NCBI GenBank assembly: GCA_049472395.1
Contig: JBLIRR010000004.1
Coordinates: 186,001 to 250,000, forward strand
DNA from: JBLIRR01 sp049472395
Lineage (GTDB): Bacteria; SZUA-182; DTGQ01; JBLIRR01
Reading direction: 5' to 3'
DNA length: 64,000 nt
A program made the position numbers and the translations under genes. The notes under the pieces were generated by a model that was not told the DNA's origin, did not search any database, and saw nothing but the letters and a program-made list of their open reading frames with translations. Shown here piece by piece: positions 26,201 through 35,606 of the stretch (position 1 is the first letter of the stretch; every line of letters starts with the position of its first letter).

Positions 26201-29049
26201 CCCAGGAAGAATACAAGATAGGTGAAAAGGCACGGTTTATGGTGAAGAATCCATACCCAGGGGCAAAGGCCCTGGTGAGTATTGAACGGTTAGGGGTGAT
26301 AAAAAAATGGACCCAGACCTTCACCAATAATACCCCTATTATAGAATTTGAGGTTGAGCCTGATTATGTTCCCGGATTTTACCTGTCTGTGGTTGTTCAT
26401 TCACCGAGAGTGGATAAACCGCTCGGGGAAAATAATGTTGATTTGGGAAAACCAACCTTCAAAATAGGCTATCTCAGGATCCCTGTGAATGATCCTTATA
26501 AACAACTAAGGATTGCAGCACACACAGACAAAGAAGAGTATAAGCCACGAGATAGGGTGACCCTGAATATAAAGGTTTCGGATATTCATCACAATAATCC
26601 CAAGACTGAAGTTGCGGTGGTTGTGCTTGATGAGGCTGTTCTTGATCTGATTCAAGGAGGCACTACCTACTATGATCCCTACAAAGGATTTTATAAACTA
26701 GGTCCTTTAGATATGTCCAATTATAACCTCCTTATACGTTTACTCGGCCGTCAGAAATTCGAGAAAAAAGGGGCTAATCCAGGCGGCGGTGGAGGCGGTG
26801 GAGGGGATTTCACGATGCGCAGTCTCTTTAAGTTTGTCAGTTATTGGAACCCGGAAATATTTCCCGATGAACAGGGTAATGCCTCGGTGACGTTTACTCT
26901 CCCCGATAACCTGACCGGGTGGAGGGTGTTGGCCATGGCGGTATCGAAAGATGACCTCATGGGTCTTGGCCAGGCACACTTTGTCACAAATCAATACACT
27001 GAGATTCGTCCGGCGATCCCTAATCAGGTGACTGACGGGGATTCATTTCAGGCGGTATTTACCGTGATGAATAGGACAGACAATCCCCGCACTCTCACCG
27101 TTGATATGAGGGCAGAGGGTGACGCTGCGGATGCCGAGCCGGTGACTGAAAAGATTTTGGCTAAGCCTTTTATAAGAAATAAAGTCTCTTTGCCGGTAAA
27201 GGTGAAAAAAGAGGGGAAGATCACCTTTAAGGTTATGGCTGGTGATGAGATGGATAAGGATGGGCTGCGTTTAGAGCTTACTGTGCATAAGAAACAGGCC
27301 ATCGAAGCCGCGGCCACCTATGGCACGAGCACTGCGAAAAAAGTTACTGAGAATTTCGAATTCCCTAAAAATATGCGGACTGATACGGGAAAGGTTTCCG
27401 TGGTTGTTTCACCCTCCATTATCAGCTCCCTTGAGGGGGCGTTTGAGTATATGAAGGAATATCCGTATTGTTGCTGGGAACAAAGACTTTCTAAGGGGAT
27501 ATTAGCCATGCACTACCTTAATCTCAAGCCCTATATCCCCGATTCCTTTCAGTGGCCGGACGCTGCCGGGTGTATCGCAAAGATGATCGATGATGCCTCG
27601 TCATTCCAAGCTCCCAATGGCGGGATGTGCTATTATTGCCCGCAAGACATATATGTGAGCCCTTATTTAAGTGCCTACACTGCCATTGCCTTTAACTGGT
27701 TAAAGATGAGCAACTATACGCCCAACGAAAAAGTTGAATCTGCCCTTCATACGTATCTTTTGAATCTATTGCGCAAAGATACCTTTCCTTCTTTTTTTAC
27801 CAAAGGCATGTCCTCGACGGTAAGGGCCGTGGCCTTGGCTGCCTTAGCCCAGAATAACAAAGTGAACAAGGGTGATCTTTCGCGATATTTAAAACATGTA
27901 GACTACATGGATCTTTTTGGCAAGGCTCATTATTTATTGGCCGCAACTTATATGAACGACACAGGCGAGATTCAGAAAAAGGTCTATGATATGATTATGT
28001 CACACGCCAATGAGACGGGCGGGAAAGTTATCTTCAGCGACAGCATCTACGGCAAAAATCTTTTAAATGAAGGGTTTGGGCGGATACTTACCTCAGAGAT
28101 CAGGACCAATGCCGCGGTGCTAAGCGCACTTCTTTCCCTTGAAGACGGCCGGAATAAATCTACCATGCCCACCTCATGGGCTCCGACGGATACGCCGTTT
28201 AAGGTCGTCCGTTATTTAACCCAGACCCGCAAGAGCCGCACGCATTGGGAAAACACTCAGGAAAACGCTTTTTGTATGCATGCATTAACGACATTTAGCA
28301 GGATCTATGATAGAGAAGCGCCCAACTACATCGTGACTGCCTCCATGGATAACAAAAAGTTCGGCCGTGCCGAATTTGACGATCTAAGAGATCCTCCGGA
28401 AGAATTGATTCGCCCTGTGAGAGAAAATGATCCTGGACGGCACACAAAGGTTGAAATCTCTAAAAAAGGGAAGGGAAGACTTTATTATGCTGCAAGGCTT
28501 TTCTATTCCCCTGCTGAATTAAAATTAGACAGTATTAATTCGGGAATTGAGGTTCATCGTGAATATTATGTTGAACGAGAGGGGGGCTGGGTAATGCTCG
28601 ATGAAGCGCCCATGCACATCAGGCAAGGGGAGCTGGTGAGGGTTGATCTTTTTGTGTCCCTTCCCGCGGCGAGAAATTTTGTGGTTGTCGCTGATCCGGT
28701 GCCTGGAGGACTGGAACCGGTTAATCGCGATCTTGCCACCTCATCTGTCGTTGATGCGGACAAAGAAGCAGGCATATATTCCGGATCTTCATGGTGGCAT
28801 AAATATGGTGATTGGCGAGCCTATGGATATAGCAGATGGAGTTTCTATCATCAAGAATTCCTCCATCATTCTGTGCGTTTTTACTCTGACTATTTGCCTG
28901 CGGGCAATTATCATCTTTCCTATGTAGCGCAAGCTATCGCGCCCGGAGAATTCTATGTCATGCCACTGCATGTGGAAGAGATGTATGATCCCGATGTCTT
29001 CGGACAAGGGGTCCCGTCATTGCTTCAGGTTGAACAGGAGAGAGAATGA
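23206..29049 (+). CDS. Bacterial alpha-2-macroglobulin family protein
   Basis: A 1947-residue exported protein with TTGGAG before ATG 23206. A signal peptide ends near SVYPQ; there is no lipobox, unlike many bacterial homologues. Consecutive macroglobulin beta-sandwich domains fill the first ~1100 residues, including an odd Tyr/Asp stretch near 607-622. A glycine run (GGGGGGGGDF) near 1193-1201 precedes the A2M domain (YWNPEIFPDEQGNASVTF). The thioester motif CWEQ is intact at about 1423-1426, followed by the helical thioester domain and receptor-like C-terminal domains. Such proteins covalently trap invading proteases in the periplasm, with PBP1C repairing peptidoglycan. pbpC lies directly downstream, as is usual, but separated here by a small inserted element. 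Confidence 0.92.
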   Translation: MFRKCKLIFVLCLVVIISSALSVYPQFDSARFNKTTGPLRITRITPAGNDVPAERQIVFKFNMPVVPVGRMERTEEEIPISIEPPLKGQWRWLNTSSLALQLGDKERMKKSTRYTVTIKPDFVTESGSRMERGLEHTFITQRPGITYYHFMNWRAPGHPVINITFNQKIKRESALANVYFCKDASEEHIPVIQGEEVKNEYSTSLNIEPGNELVLDCLYHVKVMPGIISEEGPERGIEQRTIVTFHTFPEFEFLGISGSDNDDNEIFIEAGKEDSLSNAFKKLSPLKGVSLVFSTPVPPRMEGPKLSFTPDLAGGRTDYDPWAETSRGDYYLSSPHKRGRKYYMGLPEVLKAAQEYHIESTPDFKDVFGRSLQSQIDIEFGTDHRPPTLFVKNPISVLEDKEDTHMPLVITNLREIKVNYRLIDDPSDYWRLNDFAQCEGDFEADQKRSFPAKPIEDVAYYYPFETRQILQEGQGAIAGILYADPPVKSPCTMKFFSQVTNLAVYTKLGHHNTTVWVTSLDKGQPVAHAHVELFLPKGMNLPAASGKTDENGLATLKGIIDLDPYMEQLKGYFAHDGLYYGVVKVTTDGDSALLPLVRAFSASDSDDGYYYDYDYYYNYHNRVKYSHMRAWGTTSQGVYRLGDTIDYKIYVRDQNNRTFIQPELSGYHLTVKDPTGKVVHELKDVTLSEFGSMHGSFTVPQGGSSGWYQFYLKGSFGKNPEFWPLKVLVTDFTPAPFKVHTDIRGEAFKYQDEVTVETTARLHSGGPYGQASTRVTATLESTSFRPKDPLIKNFYFKTYFYGYDKRQIFQEEKELDDKGDLLNSFILQDSSIICGQLTIESAVRDDRGKFIASSSSANYMGRDRLVGLYQEQWTLEEDKAAEFQVVVVDEKGLPAPGTEIELTIEYDRVTGSRVKGAGNAYLMHYTHTREKVEILNLTSESHPLVCTFTPKEAGSYYITATIKDTSQLSHSTSLHKYTIGKGEVLWEMPDDNSLTIIPAQEEYKIGEKARFMVKNPYPGAKALVSIERLGVIKKWTQTFTNNTPIIEFEVEPDYVPGFYLSVVVHSPRVDKPLGENNVDLGKPTFKIGYLRIPVNDPYKQLRIAAHTDKEEYKPRDRVTLNIKVSDIHHNNPKTEVAVVVLDEAVLDLIQGGTTYYDPYKGFYKLGPLDMSNYNLLIRLLGRQKFEKKGANPGGGGGGGGDFTMRSLFKFVSYWNPEIFPDEQGNASVTFTLPDNLTGWRVLAMAVSKDDLMGLGQAHFVTNQYTEIRPAIPNQVTDGDSFQAVFTVMNRTDNPRTLTVDMRAEGDAADAEPVTEKILAKPFIRNKVSLPVKVKKEGKITFKVMAGDEMDKDGLRLELTVHKKQAIEAAATYGTSTAKKVTENFEFPKNMRTDTGKVSVVVSPSIISSLEGAFEYMKEYPYCCWEQRLSKGILAMHYLNLKPYIPDSFQWPDAAGCIAKMIDDASSFQAPNGGMCYYCPQDIYVSPYLSAYTAIAFNWLKMSNYTPNEKVESALHTYLLNLLRKDTFPSFFTKGMSSTVRAVALAALAQNNKVNKGDLSRYLKHVDYMDLFGKAHYLLAATYMNDTGEIQKKVYDMIMSHANETGGKVIFSDSIYGKNLLNEGFGRILTSEIRTNAAVLSALLSLEDGRNKSTMPTSWAPTDTPFKVVRYLTQTRKSRTHWENTQENAFCMHALTTFSRIYDREAPNYIVTASMDNKKFGRAEFDDLRDPPEELIRPVRENDPGRHTKVEISKKGKGRLYYAARLFYSPAELKLDSINSGIEVHREYYVEREGGWVMLDEAPMHIRQGELVRVDLFVSLPAARNFVVVADPVPGGLEPVNRDLATSSVVDADKEAGIYSGSSWWHKYGDWRAYGYSRWSFYHQEFLHHSVRFYSDYLPAGNYHLSYVAQAIAPGEFYVMPLHVEEMYDPDVFGQGVPSLLQVEQERE

Positions 29050-29052
29050 GAG

Positions 29053-29300
29053 CAGCAATTCTAATTATGGCCAATTGTTTTATTGGCAAGGGATTTCTGC
29101 TATTCGTTTCGCTCAACGCTCAGCTTTTAAGAACCTCTAAGCTCGCTCCGCGAAATTGCAAAAACTCGCTTCGCTCAGACAGTTGCAATTTTTTATCGCT
29201 CCGCGTCGTTAAGAGGTTCTATAAAAGACCTCGCTACACCACTCAACAAATAGCAGAAATCCCTTATACTTTTGGGAGTGCGCCATAATGAGAATTGCTG
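29053..29300. mobile_element. MITE-like element between A2M gene and pbpC
   Basis: A 248-base element with 19-base terminal inverted repeats. CAGCAATTCTAATTATGGC at 29053-29071 matches the complement of 29282-29300 with one mismatch. Nested complementary arms include a perfect 17-base pair (29088-29104 with 29249-29265) and AGAACCTCT with AGAGGTTCT, so the whole can fold into one long hairpin. It encodes nothing. AATGAGAG stands on both sides (29045-29052 and 29302-29309), as expected of an 8-9 base target duplication. A degraded end copy lies at 3263-3320. Confidence 0.8.
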
Positions 29301-29302
29301 TA

Positions 29303-31669
29303 ATGAGAGGGTTATTCCTCAAGAGAAAGTTCCTCACAATAACGAGTGTTGTATGTGTATGTTCTATTACTTTCTTTATCATTCTTTCCCTTGCACTCTC
29401 GGTTCAGCCTCTCCCCGACTCCCTTCGCACGCTCACGAAAGGGCCCCTCCATGCGAATATATTGGATCGAAATGGCAACGTAGTATCCTCTACCAAACAA
29501 AATGCATTAAACAACAATCCCCTTCCCATATGGAAAATGCCTGAATTATTGATAGAGGCTTTTCTATATGCCGAGGATAAAAGATTTCTTCATCATCGCG
29601 GCATTGACTGGCTTGCGCGGGTAAATGCCATTATTGACAACCTTAAGGCAGGGAAAATTACCAGAGGAGCAAGCACTATAACAGAGCAATGTATCCGTAT
29701 CATTCATCCAAGGCCCAGAACCTTTTATACGCGCTGGATAGAGACTATAGAGGCGTATCTGCTTGAAAGCAAATTTTCCAAGGACGAAATAGTGGAATTC
29801 TATCTTAATCAAGTACCTTTTTCACACCAATGTCGGGGAGTGTCTCAGGCTGCTGATTTGTATTTTGGAAGGTCTCTTGATACCTTAAATGAAGAGGAAC
29901 TGCTCTCTTTAGCCGTGCTGGTTCGTGCGCCCTCTTTCTTTAGTAATCCCAAGAATAAAAAAGAGTTACATAAAAGAATTGCCCTGCTCGCCGCACGCAT
30001 GAATAGAGCGCACCTTATAAGCGCGCATACCTTGAATGATACTGCTCTTTTCGCCACTACTGCTGATTCTCCCATATATGGAGCGCCCCATTTCATTCAA
30101 TTTCTAAAAAATAATTATGAAAACATGCTTACCTCGGAGCCCCGTATTCTCACTACGATCAATTCTCATTTTCAACACAGATACCATCATCTTCTCAAAG
30201 AAACCTTAAAAAGATTGCAGGGTAAAAACGTGCATAACGCTGCTCTTCTGGTTTTGGATCATCAGACAGATGAGATCCTCGCCTGGGTGAATGGGAATGA
30301 TTTTTTCTCTTCAAAGGAGGGCAGTCAGATCGATGCTGTGCTGGCGTTGAGACAACCAGGATCTGTTTTAAAGCCTTTTCTTTATGCCCACGCGTTGGAA
30401 GAGGGATTTACCCCCTCTACTATTGTGCCTGATATACCTGTTGCTCAACCCGTGGGCCATGGGCTTCATCATTTTAAAAATTACAGTAATATCAATTACG
30501 GACCTGTGCGCCTGCGCTGTGCGCTGGGTAATTCGTTGAACATTCCGGCGGTGAGAGTTCTTGAACATATCGGGATGAGTCGTTTTTTTACGACACTTAA
30601 GGACTTAGGAATAGAGAGCTTAAGTAAAAACAGCGCTCATTATGGCATTGGCTTAGCCTTAGGTAACGGGGAAGTCTCCTTATTTGAGCTTGTCCGGGCT
30701 TATGGTGTGTTAGCACGAGGGGGGATATATCGTGAGCCAAGATTTTTCCTCCATAGCTATGAGCACGGAAAGGAGCAAAGGATTTTTTCGGAAGAGGTAT
30801 GTTCGTTAATTGCTCATATTCTTTCTGATCCCTATGCCCGGATTTTAGAATTCGGAGGGTCAGGGCTCCTTGATTTTCCTGTCCAAACAGCAGTGAAAAC
30901 AGGAACTTCCAATGATTACCGTGATTCCTGGGCCATAGGGTTTAATTATCACTATACCGTGGGGGTATGGATGGGTAATTTAGATTATGAGCCTACCATG
31001 GAAATTACCGGCTCACGCGGTCCTGCCTTAATCCTGCGGGCAGTATTTAATGAACTTAATAAATACCAGGATACTCAGCCGCTTTTTTTTAGCAGGACTT
31101 TAAAATCGAGGCAAATATGCGCTCTTTCAGGGGCCCTTGTCTCTTCCTCATGCCCCTATATAATCACGGAATGGTATAGGAAGGATCATATGCCAGCCGA
31201 GGCCTGCAACTGGCATCAAAAAAAGGATGGGATACTCTACACCACACTGCCCTATCTTTATCATGAGTGGATGCGAACTCACGAAGATGCTTTGGAGTTG
31301 TTGGTAACTATCTCACCCGATGAGCATTTACTGCTGAACGGAAATGATTCCGAAGCCGATGACCAAGAGCATAAAGAGAGGAGGGGAGAGCTCGTCCGCA
31401 TGATTCAACCGGTGCCACACTTACATCTTGCCACTGATCCCCGGATACCCGATGAGCTTGAAAAATTCCCCTTTATTATAGAAACTGCTCACCCCATTGA
31501 GAAAATCAAGTGGTATTTAAATGATATCCTCCTTTGCACAACCGGTCCTGATATCAATCACTACCTGTGGAATCCTCAGAGGGGAGAGTATCACCTTCAC
31601 GCACAAGTGAAGCTCAAGGATATTGGCAAGGAATGTGAAATATCGAAGGTGGCGTTCCGGGTTAAATAA
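29303..31669 (+). CDS. pbpC: Penicillin-binding protein 1C
   Basis: A 788-residue bifunctional peptidoglycan synthase. An N-terminal membrane anchor is followed by a GT51 glycosyltransferase domain with EDKRFLHHRGIDW (catalytic Glu) near residue 90 and GASTITEQ. The transpeptidase domain has SVLK near 353, SLN near 410 and KTGTS near 531. A C-terminal PBP1C domain (BiPBP_C type) closes the protein. All catalytic residues are visible; GASTITEQ differs from the commoner GGSTITQQ. I chose ATG 29303, which lies in the right-hand target duplication and would have overlapped the A2M stop as ATGA before the element inserted. ATG 29288 lies inside the element and would add five residues. It works with the A2M protein in envelope defence. 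Confidence 0.9.
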   Translation: MRGLFLKRKFLTITSVVCVCSITFFIILSLALSVQPLPDSLRTLTKGPLHANILDRNGNVVSSTKQNALNNNPLPIWKMPELLIEAFLYAEDKRFLHHRGIDWLARVNAIIDNLKAGKITRGASTITEQCIRIIHPRPRTFYTRWIETIEAYLLESKFSKDEIVEFYLNQVPFSHQCRGVSQAADLYFGRSLDTLNEEELLSLAVLVRAPSFFSNPKNKKELHKRIALLAARMNRAHLISAHTLNDTALFATTADSPIYGAPHFIQFLKNNYENMLTSEPRILTTINSHFQHRYHHLLKETLKRLQGKNVHNAALLVLDHQTDEILAWVNGNDFFSSKEGSQIDAVLALRQPGSVLKPFLYAHALEEGFTPSTIVPDIPVAQPVGHGLHHFKNYSNINYGPVRLRCALGNSLNIPAVRVLEHIGMSRFFTTLKDLGIESLSKNSAHYGIGLALGNGEVSLFELVRAYGVLARGGIYREPRFFLHSYEHGKEQRIFSEEVCSLIAHILSDPYARILEFGGSGLLDFPVQTAVKTGTSNDYRDSWAIGFNYHYTVGVWMGNLDYEPTMEITGSRGPALILRAVFNELNKYQDTQPLFFSRTLKSRQICALSGALVSSSCPYIITEWYRKDHMPAEACNWHQKKDGILYTTLPYLYHEWMRTHEDALELLVTISPDEHLLLNGNDSEADDQEHKERRGELVRMIQPVPHLHLATDPRIPDELEKFPFIIETAHPIEKIKWYLNDILLCTTGPDINHYLWNPQRGEYHLHAQVKLKDIGKECEISKVAFRVK

Positions 31670-31753
31670 CGTACTGTTTTACCAGGGTGTTATGTAAGGT
31701 ATATCACTTAGGGTACATACTGTCACAGCCCTGGTTATGATCAGCCAGAACGA

Positions 31754-33517
31754 TCATTCAAGAGCCAGTTCATCTTTTATTTTCTGCATTTTAATTGAGT
31801 AAGGCATTCCCTTAACTGCACGTGCATATTCCTTTTTTGCCTTGTGTAGTTCTCCCTTCGTATAATATACATTCCCCAAATTCATATGGATCAGGGCCGA
31901 ATTGGGATCGTGGGAGAGACCTCGCTGCCATTGTTTCATAGCCTCCTGTTCCCGTCCCAATGAATAAAATGCCCCTCCGAGATTGTTATAGGCTTTAATA
32001 AACGTAGGATCATGAGCAATAGCCATTTCATAATAACGAAGAGCTTTTTGAAGATTACCGGTAAGATGAAACAAGATTCCCACATTAGTATAACTTGAGG
32101 CATAGTCTCTCTTTGGATTTATGCCACGCCATGGAAAGATGACAAAAATAAAAAAAATAGCTCCTATGAGGGCAAAGAGGGCTAAGTGAGCATTATTTTT
32201 TGATTTGATTGTATCTATGAGTGCGAATATGGCATAAGACATAAAAATTACAAGAATCGGTATAACGGGTAATCTATATCGTGCAGTGATAAAAAATAAA
32301 ACAGTTCCGAGCATATGGGAGAGCAAAAAAAGAAGCACAATATCCACCTTTCTCTTCCCCTTTATGAAATAAATCGCTATTCCCAATAAGCCGAGCGGGC
32401 CTATGAGAAAGAATGATAGAAGTGGCAGTGACAATATGAGTGAATATTGCTTGGCAAAGTAATAATTTTCCGCATTCGGTATTTCATAGCGATTCCAAAA
32501 ATAGGCACACTTTTTTCCTAAAAGCTTAAAGTAAGCCCAGGGATTGTTTTTGATGAAGCGCCAAGAGCGCGTGAACCAGAATTTAGATATTTCAGAAGGG
32601 AGCAGCGTTCTTTTTTCTATATAACTGGCGATTTTGCCACCATTAAAATCTTCTGCCAAATCAAGACCGGGAGGGTCCATATACATCCCAGTTGCCCATG
32701 GGTTATTCCCCTCATAAAAGGTAATCCCCGCATTGGCAGCTATCAATACATAATCTTTTCCTTTGAGGGCATTGCGAAGCGTCACAGGGGAGATCACAAG
32801 AAATGTTCCTGCAAGCAGCATGAGCGAGGGAAGTATAAACCTGTCCCTAATAAAATGGCTGTTTTTCTTATTATCCTCTGTGAGAACCTTGCCCATCAAA
32901 TAGATCAAAGCAATGGGAATAAAAATCAATATACTCCCCCGCGCGATAGCACTAAGACCAAGAAAGACTCCCGCGAGGGCCCACATCTTTTTTGTAGTGC
33001 TCTTTATCGCTTTCATCAGGAATAGGAGCACTAATAGATTGAGCGTTGTTGCCAGAGTGGCTATCAAGAGCATCCCGCAATAAAAGATAGAGGGTCCATA
33101 AACCGCCATAATAAAGGCTGATACAATCCCTATCCATCTGTTTTCAAATACTTCCAAGGATAAAAGATATACAAGAAAGCAACAAAAGGTTCCTAAAAGA
33201 GACTGCACAATCAGGGGGGCTATAGGTAAGCTGCCAAAGCAAGAAAAAATGAGCGCTAAAAAATAGGGGTACAGGGGGGATTGATGAAATACATCTATGA
33301 ATTCTTTGCCTTGTAGGAGTGTCTTTGCCCAATGAGTATATTGACTTGAATCAGATAAGAAATTAAAAGGGATCATAGTTGCTTTCCTGGCAAAAAGAAA
33401 ACGAAGCACGAATCCAATCAATAATATTATTGTTAAGAGTATCCACTGCCATGGCACTATGTGCTCTGTGTTATTATTCTTATATACTGCAATTATTTTT
33501 TTATTTCTTTTACTCAT
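31754..33517 (-). CDS. GT-C fold glycosyltransferase with C-terminal TPRs
   Basis: A 587-residue polytopic membrane protein with about ten to eleven predicted helices. The first periplasmic loop carries FLSDSSQYTHWAKTL, the position of the acidic catalytic residues in PMT/ArnT-like (GT39/GT83) enzymes. Such enzymes transfer sugars from polyprenyl-phosphate donors to proteins or lipids outside the cytoplasm. From about residue 470, three TPR repeats follow (NVGILFHLTGNLQKALRYYEMAI onward, NNLGGAFYSLGREQEA, MNLGNVYYTKGELHKA), a common pairing for protein O-glycosylation enzymes in environmental bacteria. Acceptor and sugar are unknown. It is divergent from selD. Confidence 0.78.
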   Translation of the reverse strand: MSKRNKKIIAVYKNNNTEHIVPWQWILLTIILLIGFVLRFLFARKATMIPFNFLSDSSQYTHWAKTLLQGKEFIDVFHQSPLYPYFLALIFSCFGSLPIAPLIVQSLLGTFCCFLVYLLSLEVFENRWIGIVSAFIMAVYGPSIFYCGMLLIATLATTLNLLVLLFLMKAIKSTTKKMWALAGVFLGLSAIARGSILIFIPIALIYLMGKVLTEDNKKNSHFIRDRFILPSLMLLAGTFLVISPVTLRNALKGKDYVLIAANAGITFYEGNNPWATGMYMDPPGLDLAEDFNGGKIASYIEKRTLLPSEISKFWFTRSWRFIKNNPWAYFKLLGKKCAYFWNRYEIPNAENYYFAKQYSLILSLPLLSFFLIGPLGLLGIAIYFIKGKRKVDIVLLFLLSHMLGTVLFFITARYRLPVIPILVIFMSYAIFALIDTIKSKNNAHLALFALIGAIFFIFVIFPWRGINPKRDYASSYTNVGILFHLTGNLQKALRYYEMAIAHDPTFIKAYNNLGGAFYSLGREQEAMKQWQRGLSHDPNSALIHMNLGNVYYTKGELHKAKKEYARAVKGMPYSIKMQKIKDELALE

Positions 33518-33700
33518 ACATGATGTCCCTATATAAAATCAGAACTCATTCTGTAAGATAGTGTGTGTATAGTATATTCTAAAACTATTTGCAAACTCAA
33601 AGTCTTTTACAGAATGGTATTATCACGTAAAATCACTCTGTACCTTTGTATTGTTTGATTTGAGCATGGGATTTTGGTAGTATTTAGAGGGGGTAACATT

Positions 33701-34756
33701 ATGGAAAAAGAAATAAAACTGTCTCAGACTGTGCGGGGTGCAGGGTGAGCTTCCAAAATAGGTCCGGGGGATCTTGAAAAAATATTAAAAAAGCTGCCTT
33801 TTAAGACTGACGACCGGTTGCTTGTGGGATACGAGTATGCGGATGACGCAGGCGTTTACAAGCTCAGTGATGATATCGCTCTTGTGCAAACTCTGGATTT
33901 TTTCACACCAATTGTCGATGATCCGAGAGATTTTGGCAGGATCGCTGCGGCAAATGCTCTTTCAGATGTGTACGCTATGGGAGCAATCCCTATAACGGCA
34001 ATGAATATAGTCGCATTCCCCCGAGCGACAATTCCTGTAAGCGTGCTCGAAGAAATACTCACAGGGGGACTTGAGAAGGTGCACGAAGCAGGAGCATTAC
34101 TACTGGGCGGGCATACCATCGATGATATTGAATTGAAATTCGGACTCAGTGTGACCGGCACAGTGCATCCTGATAGGGTAATGAAGAACAGCGGTGCGAA
34201 AGTCGGCGATTGTCTTGTCCTGACCAAGCCAATTGGTACGGGTATAATAAACACTGCTGCAAAAGCAGAGATGGCGGATACGTCTCATATCAATATTGCC
34301 ACGCGAAATATGATCAGGTTAAACAAGGTTGCAGCAGAACTCGCACTCGCGCACAGGCCCCATGCGATTACGGATATTACTGGCTTCGGCCTTGCAGGCC
34401 ATCTCAGTGAGCTTCTCATAGCAAGCGATGTGGGAGCAGAACTTGATGTCGGTTCTGTTCCGCTTATGGAGGGGACGCGTGAGTATGCTTCCATGGGCCT
34501 CGTCCCTGGAGGTACTTACAGGAATAAAGAGTATGTGAGCTGCCGCTTTGTTGATGCCGACAAGGTCGATCCTGTGGACATGGATATCCTGAACGACCCA
34601 CAGACTTCCGGGGGGCTTCTTGTTTCGCTCGCACCGGAAGATGCTGAAGAGCTTGTCTCAGATCTTCATCATGCCGGCGAAACCGGTGTCGTTATCGCCC
34701 GGATAATTGCAGAACCAAGACGGAGAATAGTACTGCCTCATATATATTCAAGATGA
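33701..34756 (+). CDS. selD: Selenide, water dikinase SelD with Sec at active site (TGA)
   Basis: A 351-residue selenophosphate synthetase once the in-frame TGA at 33746-33748 is read as selenocysteine. It starts at ATG 33701, preceded by GAGGGGG. The N-terminus reads GAG-Sec-ASKIGPG, with Sec16 and Lys19 equivalent to the catalytic Cys17 and Lys20 of E. coli SelD. Downstream hallmarks are the ATP/Mg region YEYADDAGVYKLSDD, QTLDFFTPIVDDP, ANALSDVYAMGA, GGHTIDD and DITGFGLAGH. The enzyme makes selenophosphate, the selenium donor for Sec-tRNA. Ordinary gene callers stop at TGA and start at the GTG... codons near 33818, losing the catalytic N-terminus. A candidate SECIS hairpin follows the TGA. 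No selA, selB or tRNA-Sec gene is in the window. Confidence 0.95.
33761..33776 (+). promoter_or_regulatory. Candidate bacterial SECIS hairpin of selD
   Basis: Twelve bases after the TGA, GGTCC pairs with GGATC (one G-U) around loop GGG. CAA at 33754-33756 and TTG at 33774-33776 can add a lower stem past a bulge. Distance and G-rich apical loop fit the known rules for bacterial SECIS elements read by SelB. Confidence 0.75.
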
Positions 34757-34775
34757 ATGAAAAATTTTTTTATCT

Positions 34776-35465
34776 TTAATAGACCTTCAAGTTTGCCGTT
34801 GCCTTGACTGGTGATGTTTCGCCTTCAGCATCATAGGCCAAAAGGGAAAATGAGTTAATTGTGGGCCGTGGTATCCAGCGAGGTCTTCTTGTAGCCTGCT
34901 GTACGGGAAGGGTCAGTTCCGTTGTATTAGGAGGTAATTCTATATGGCCACAGGGATTTGTCCAGTTATATCCACAAAAATAATTTATGATAAAGCCCTC
35001 TTCAGTATAAGAATTATCTTTCCATGTGAGATGTATCTCAATGGGACCTTTATAAATATAGTCATATCTTAGATAATATGCTTTAAAATCGGAAGGTGCG
35101 GGCAGAGAAGAATTCCACTCAATGGGGAAAAAACCGCTTTGTTTTATGGCTTGCCATAGAGGCTCATCATAAGGAGGCGGTTCATAAAAGCTCACGTTTA
35201 GATAAGGATACACATAAGCTCCTTTGATCAAGTTATCATAATAGGATGTATAAATATCAGTATAAAAGCTTATATTGGGAAATGGAAAATAGGTCGATAA
35301 TGTTTCGGACTGCCCTGCCATAGGTGCAAATGTGATGTTAGTATAGGATGAAGAAACATCCGGGGCATACCAGAACGGATCAACGGCTGCATGAGACAAG
35401 GTCATCATAACGAGAAGAAGAATGGTATTTATTAATAGATACATATAAAATCTTTTCATACACAT
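34776..35465 (-). CDS. Secreted protein with fibronectin type III-like C-terminus
   Basis: A 229-residue exported protein with signal peptide cleavage near LSHAA and AGGGGG before the ATG. The N-terminal half is rich in Tyr, Phe and Pro and unrecognised. From about residue 140, IEIHLTWKDNSYTEEGFIINYFC and the closing FSLLAYDAEGETSPVKATANL match the pattern of Fn3 domains that recur in bacterial surface proteins (LSWTDNS-x-EDGF). Two cysteines (CGYNWTNPC) could form a disulfide. It is convergent with selD, with a 19-base gap that holds only an A/T tract. Function unknown; adhesion or carbohydrate binding is a guess. Confidence 0.72.
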   Translation of the reverse strand: MCMKRFYMYLLINTILLLVMMTLSHAAVDPFWYAPDVSSSYTNITFAPMAGQSETLSTYFPFPNISFYTDIYTSYYDNLIKGAYVYPYLNVSFYEPPPYDEPLWQAIKQSGFFPIEWNSSLPAPSDFKAYYLRYDYIYKGPIEIHLTWKDNSYTEEGFIINYFCGYNWTNPCGHIELPPNTTELTLPVQQATRRPRWIPRPTINSFSLLAYDAEGETSPVKATANLKVY

Positions 35466-35606
35466 AATCTGTCCCCCTCTTTTTAGTAATGATTGTTAAG
35501 GGAAATTTTTATTTCTACCCTAGAGACGTGTGAATCGTGATAATAGTTATCTATTTAAGAAATTAATATTTCGGTAAACCACCGGCTATGATCTTTCGGG
35601 AGTGGT

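Noticed and set aside
27318..27509. Antisense frames inside the A2M gene and other large genes
   Set aside because: Shadow frames of strongly supported coding sequence.
31681..31735. ACCAGGG/CCCTGGT inverted repeat after pbpC as a terminator
   Set aside because: Loop of about 41 bases and no T-run.
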